Shown: positions 44,045 to 44,231 of the stretch, one piece after another | Position numbering within the stretch: the first letter of the stretch is position 1 | How the letters are laid out: every line of letters starts with the position of its first letter | From: a virus | Direction: 5' to 3' (one strand) | Length of the DNA: 44,231 bases | Virus record (IMG/VR): IMGVR_UViG_3300031692_000006 | Location: 1-44,231 of that record | Translations under genes and position numbers: made by a program | The notes under the pieces: model-generated | Seen by the model: only the letters and a program-made list of their open reading frames with translations | Told to the model about the DNA's origin: nothing | Databases searched by the model: none

Positions 44045-44231
44045 GATTTCTGTCTTCAAGGACGGCTCCTTGAACCTCAATTCCATGTTGAATGCTCTCT
44101 TTTATTAATTTTTTATCCGGCTTAAACGTTTCTATAAATTCGCCATATTCGGGATTTTCGAAACCCTCCGCCAGTACAACACCTTGTGACTTTCGCAAGG
44201 ATATTCGATGGACGCCAACGGTGACGACCCC
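44028..44231 (-). CDS. Gp157-like protein, C-terminal part
   Basis: Continuation of the gene at 1-419 across the join. It supplies KESIQHGIEVQGAVLEDRNH and the TGA stop at 44030-44028. The segment 44101-44231 duplicates 1-131. G-I-E-V-x-G-A-x-L is the usual gp157 C-terminal block, which supports joining the ends. Confidence 0.8.
   Translation of the reverse strand, partial: GVVTVGVHRISLRKSQGVVLAEGFENPEYGEFIETFKPDKKLIKESIQHGIEVQGAVLEDRNHVQIR
44101..44231. repeat. Terminal direct repeat, right copy
   Basis: Second copy of 1-131, with A at 44227 where the left copy has G. Confidence 0.9.

Overview
This window is one temperate phage genome with a short-tailed (podovirus-like) virion gene set. 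The last 131 bases repeat the first 131 with one mismatch (127 G, 44227 A). A gp157-like gene reads continuously across the join, so the molecule closes as a circle of about 44.1 kb, or is circularly permuted. The host is probably in the Planctomycetota/PVC group. The evidence is indirect: the phage carries a dockerin-bearing lipoprotein and a long pseudopilin of a type common in that group.

Layout. (1) A leftward operon runs from about 1098 through the join (419 -> 44100 -> 44028) to 41353. It carries HTH and zinc-ribbon proteins, gp157, an SSB-like protein, CsrA, a RuvC-like resolvase and a holin-like protein. The CI-like repressor (1299-1712, +) diverges from it. (2) 4185-1872 (-) is the integration module. 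It ends in a tyrosine integrase and lies beside an attP built on the 3' end of a tRNA-Arg(UCU), flanked by paired arm-type repeats. (3) 26614-4562 (-) is the virion operon: terminase large subunit, portal, Bbp19-like protein, scaffold, methyltransferase-like protein, capsid, decoration proteins, tail tubular A, a split tail protein carrying a GLUG domain, internal virion proteins, tail fibre proteins and a holin-like protein. (4) 26732-27934 (+) holds a probable small RNA and three small genes. (5) 28071-28658 (-) is a probable small terminase. (6) 28827-38307 (+) is the accessory arm: DUF932, many small proteins, a YkgJ-like cysteine-cluster protein, the dockerin lipoprotein, the pseudopilin, and an operon ending in a RAMP/Cas7-like protein. 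(7) 38305-39969 is about 1.65 kb of non-coding DNA with a 5-6 nt quasi-period. (8) 40329-41291 (+) holds three small DNA-binding-type proteins.

The most unusual feature is region 7. Two blocks of degenerate units with consensus N-N-G-Y-R, mostly 5 nt with interspersed 6-nt units, begin at the stop codon of the RAMP-like gene and end at a strong terminator. A triplet every 5-6 nt on one strand has the geometry of RNA bound by a ring or filament of identical protein protomers. TRAP binding NAG triplets is the known parallel. A stand-alone RAMP-like protein plus its own scaffold RNA is my leading hypothesis for a new system.

Regulation. A 15-bp palindrome TTGC-N7-GCAA occurs at five operon heads, overlapping the -35 box at several, so a single repressor may control the whole genome. 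TTGCCA-type half-sites repeated every 10 bp form a second operator class. I recognise no DNA polymerase, helicase, primase or endolysin.
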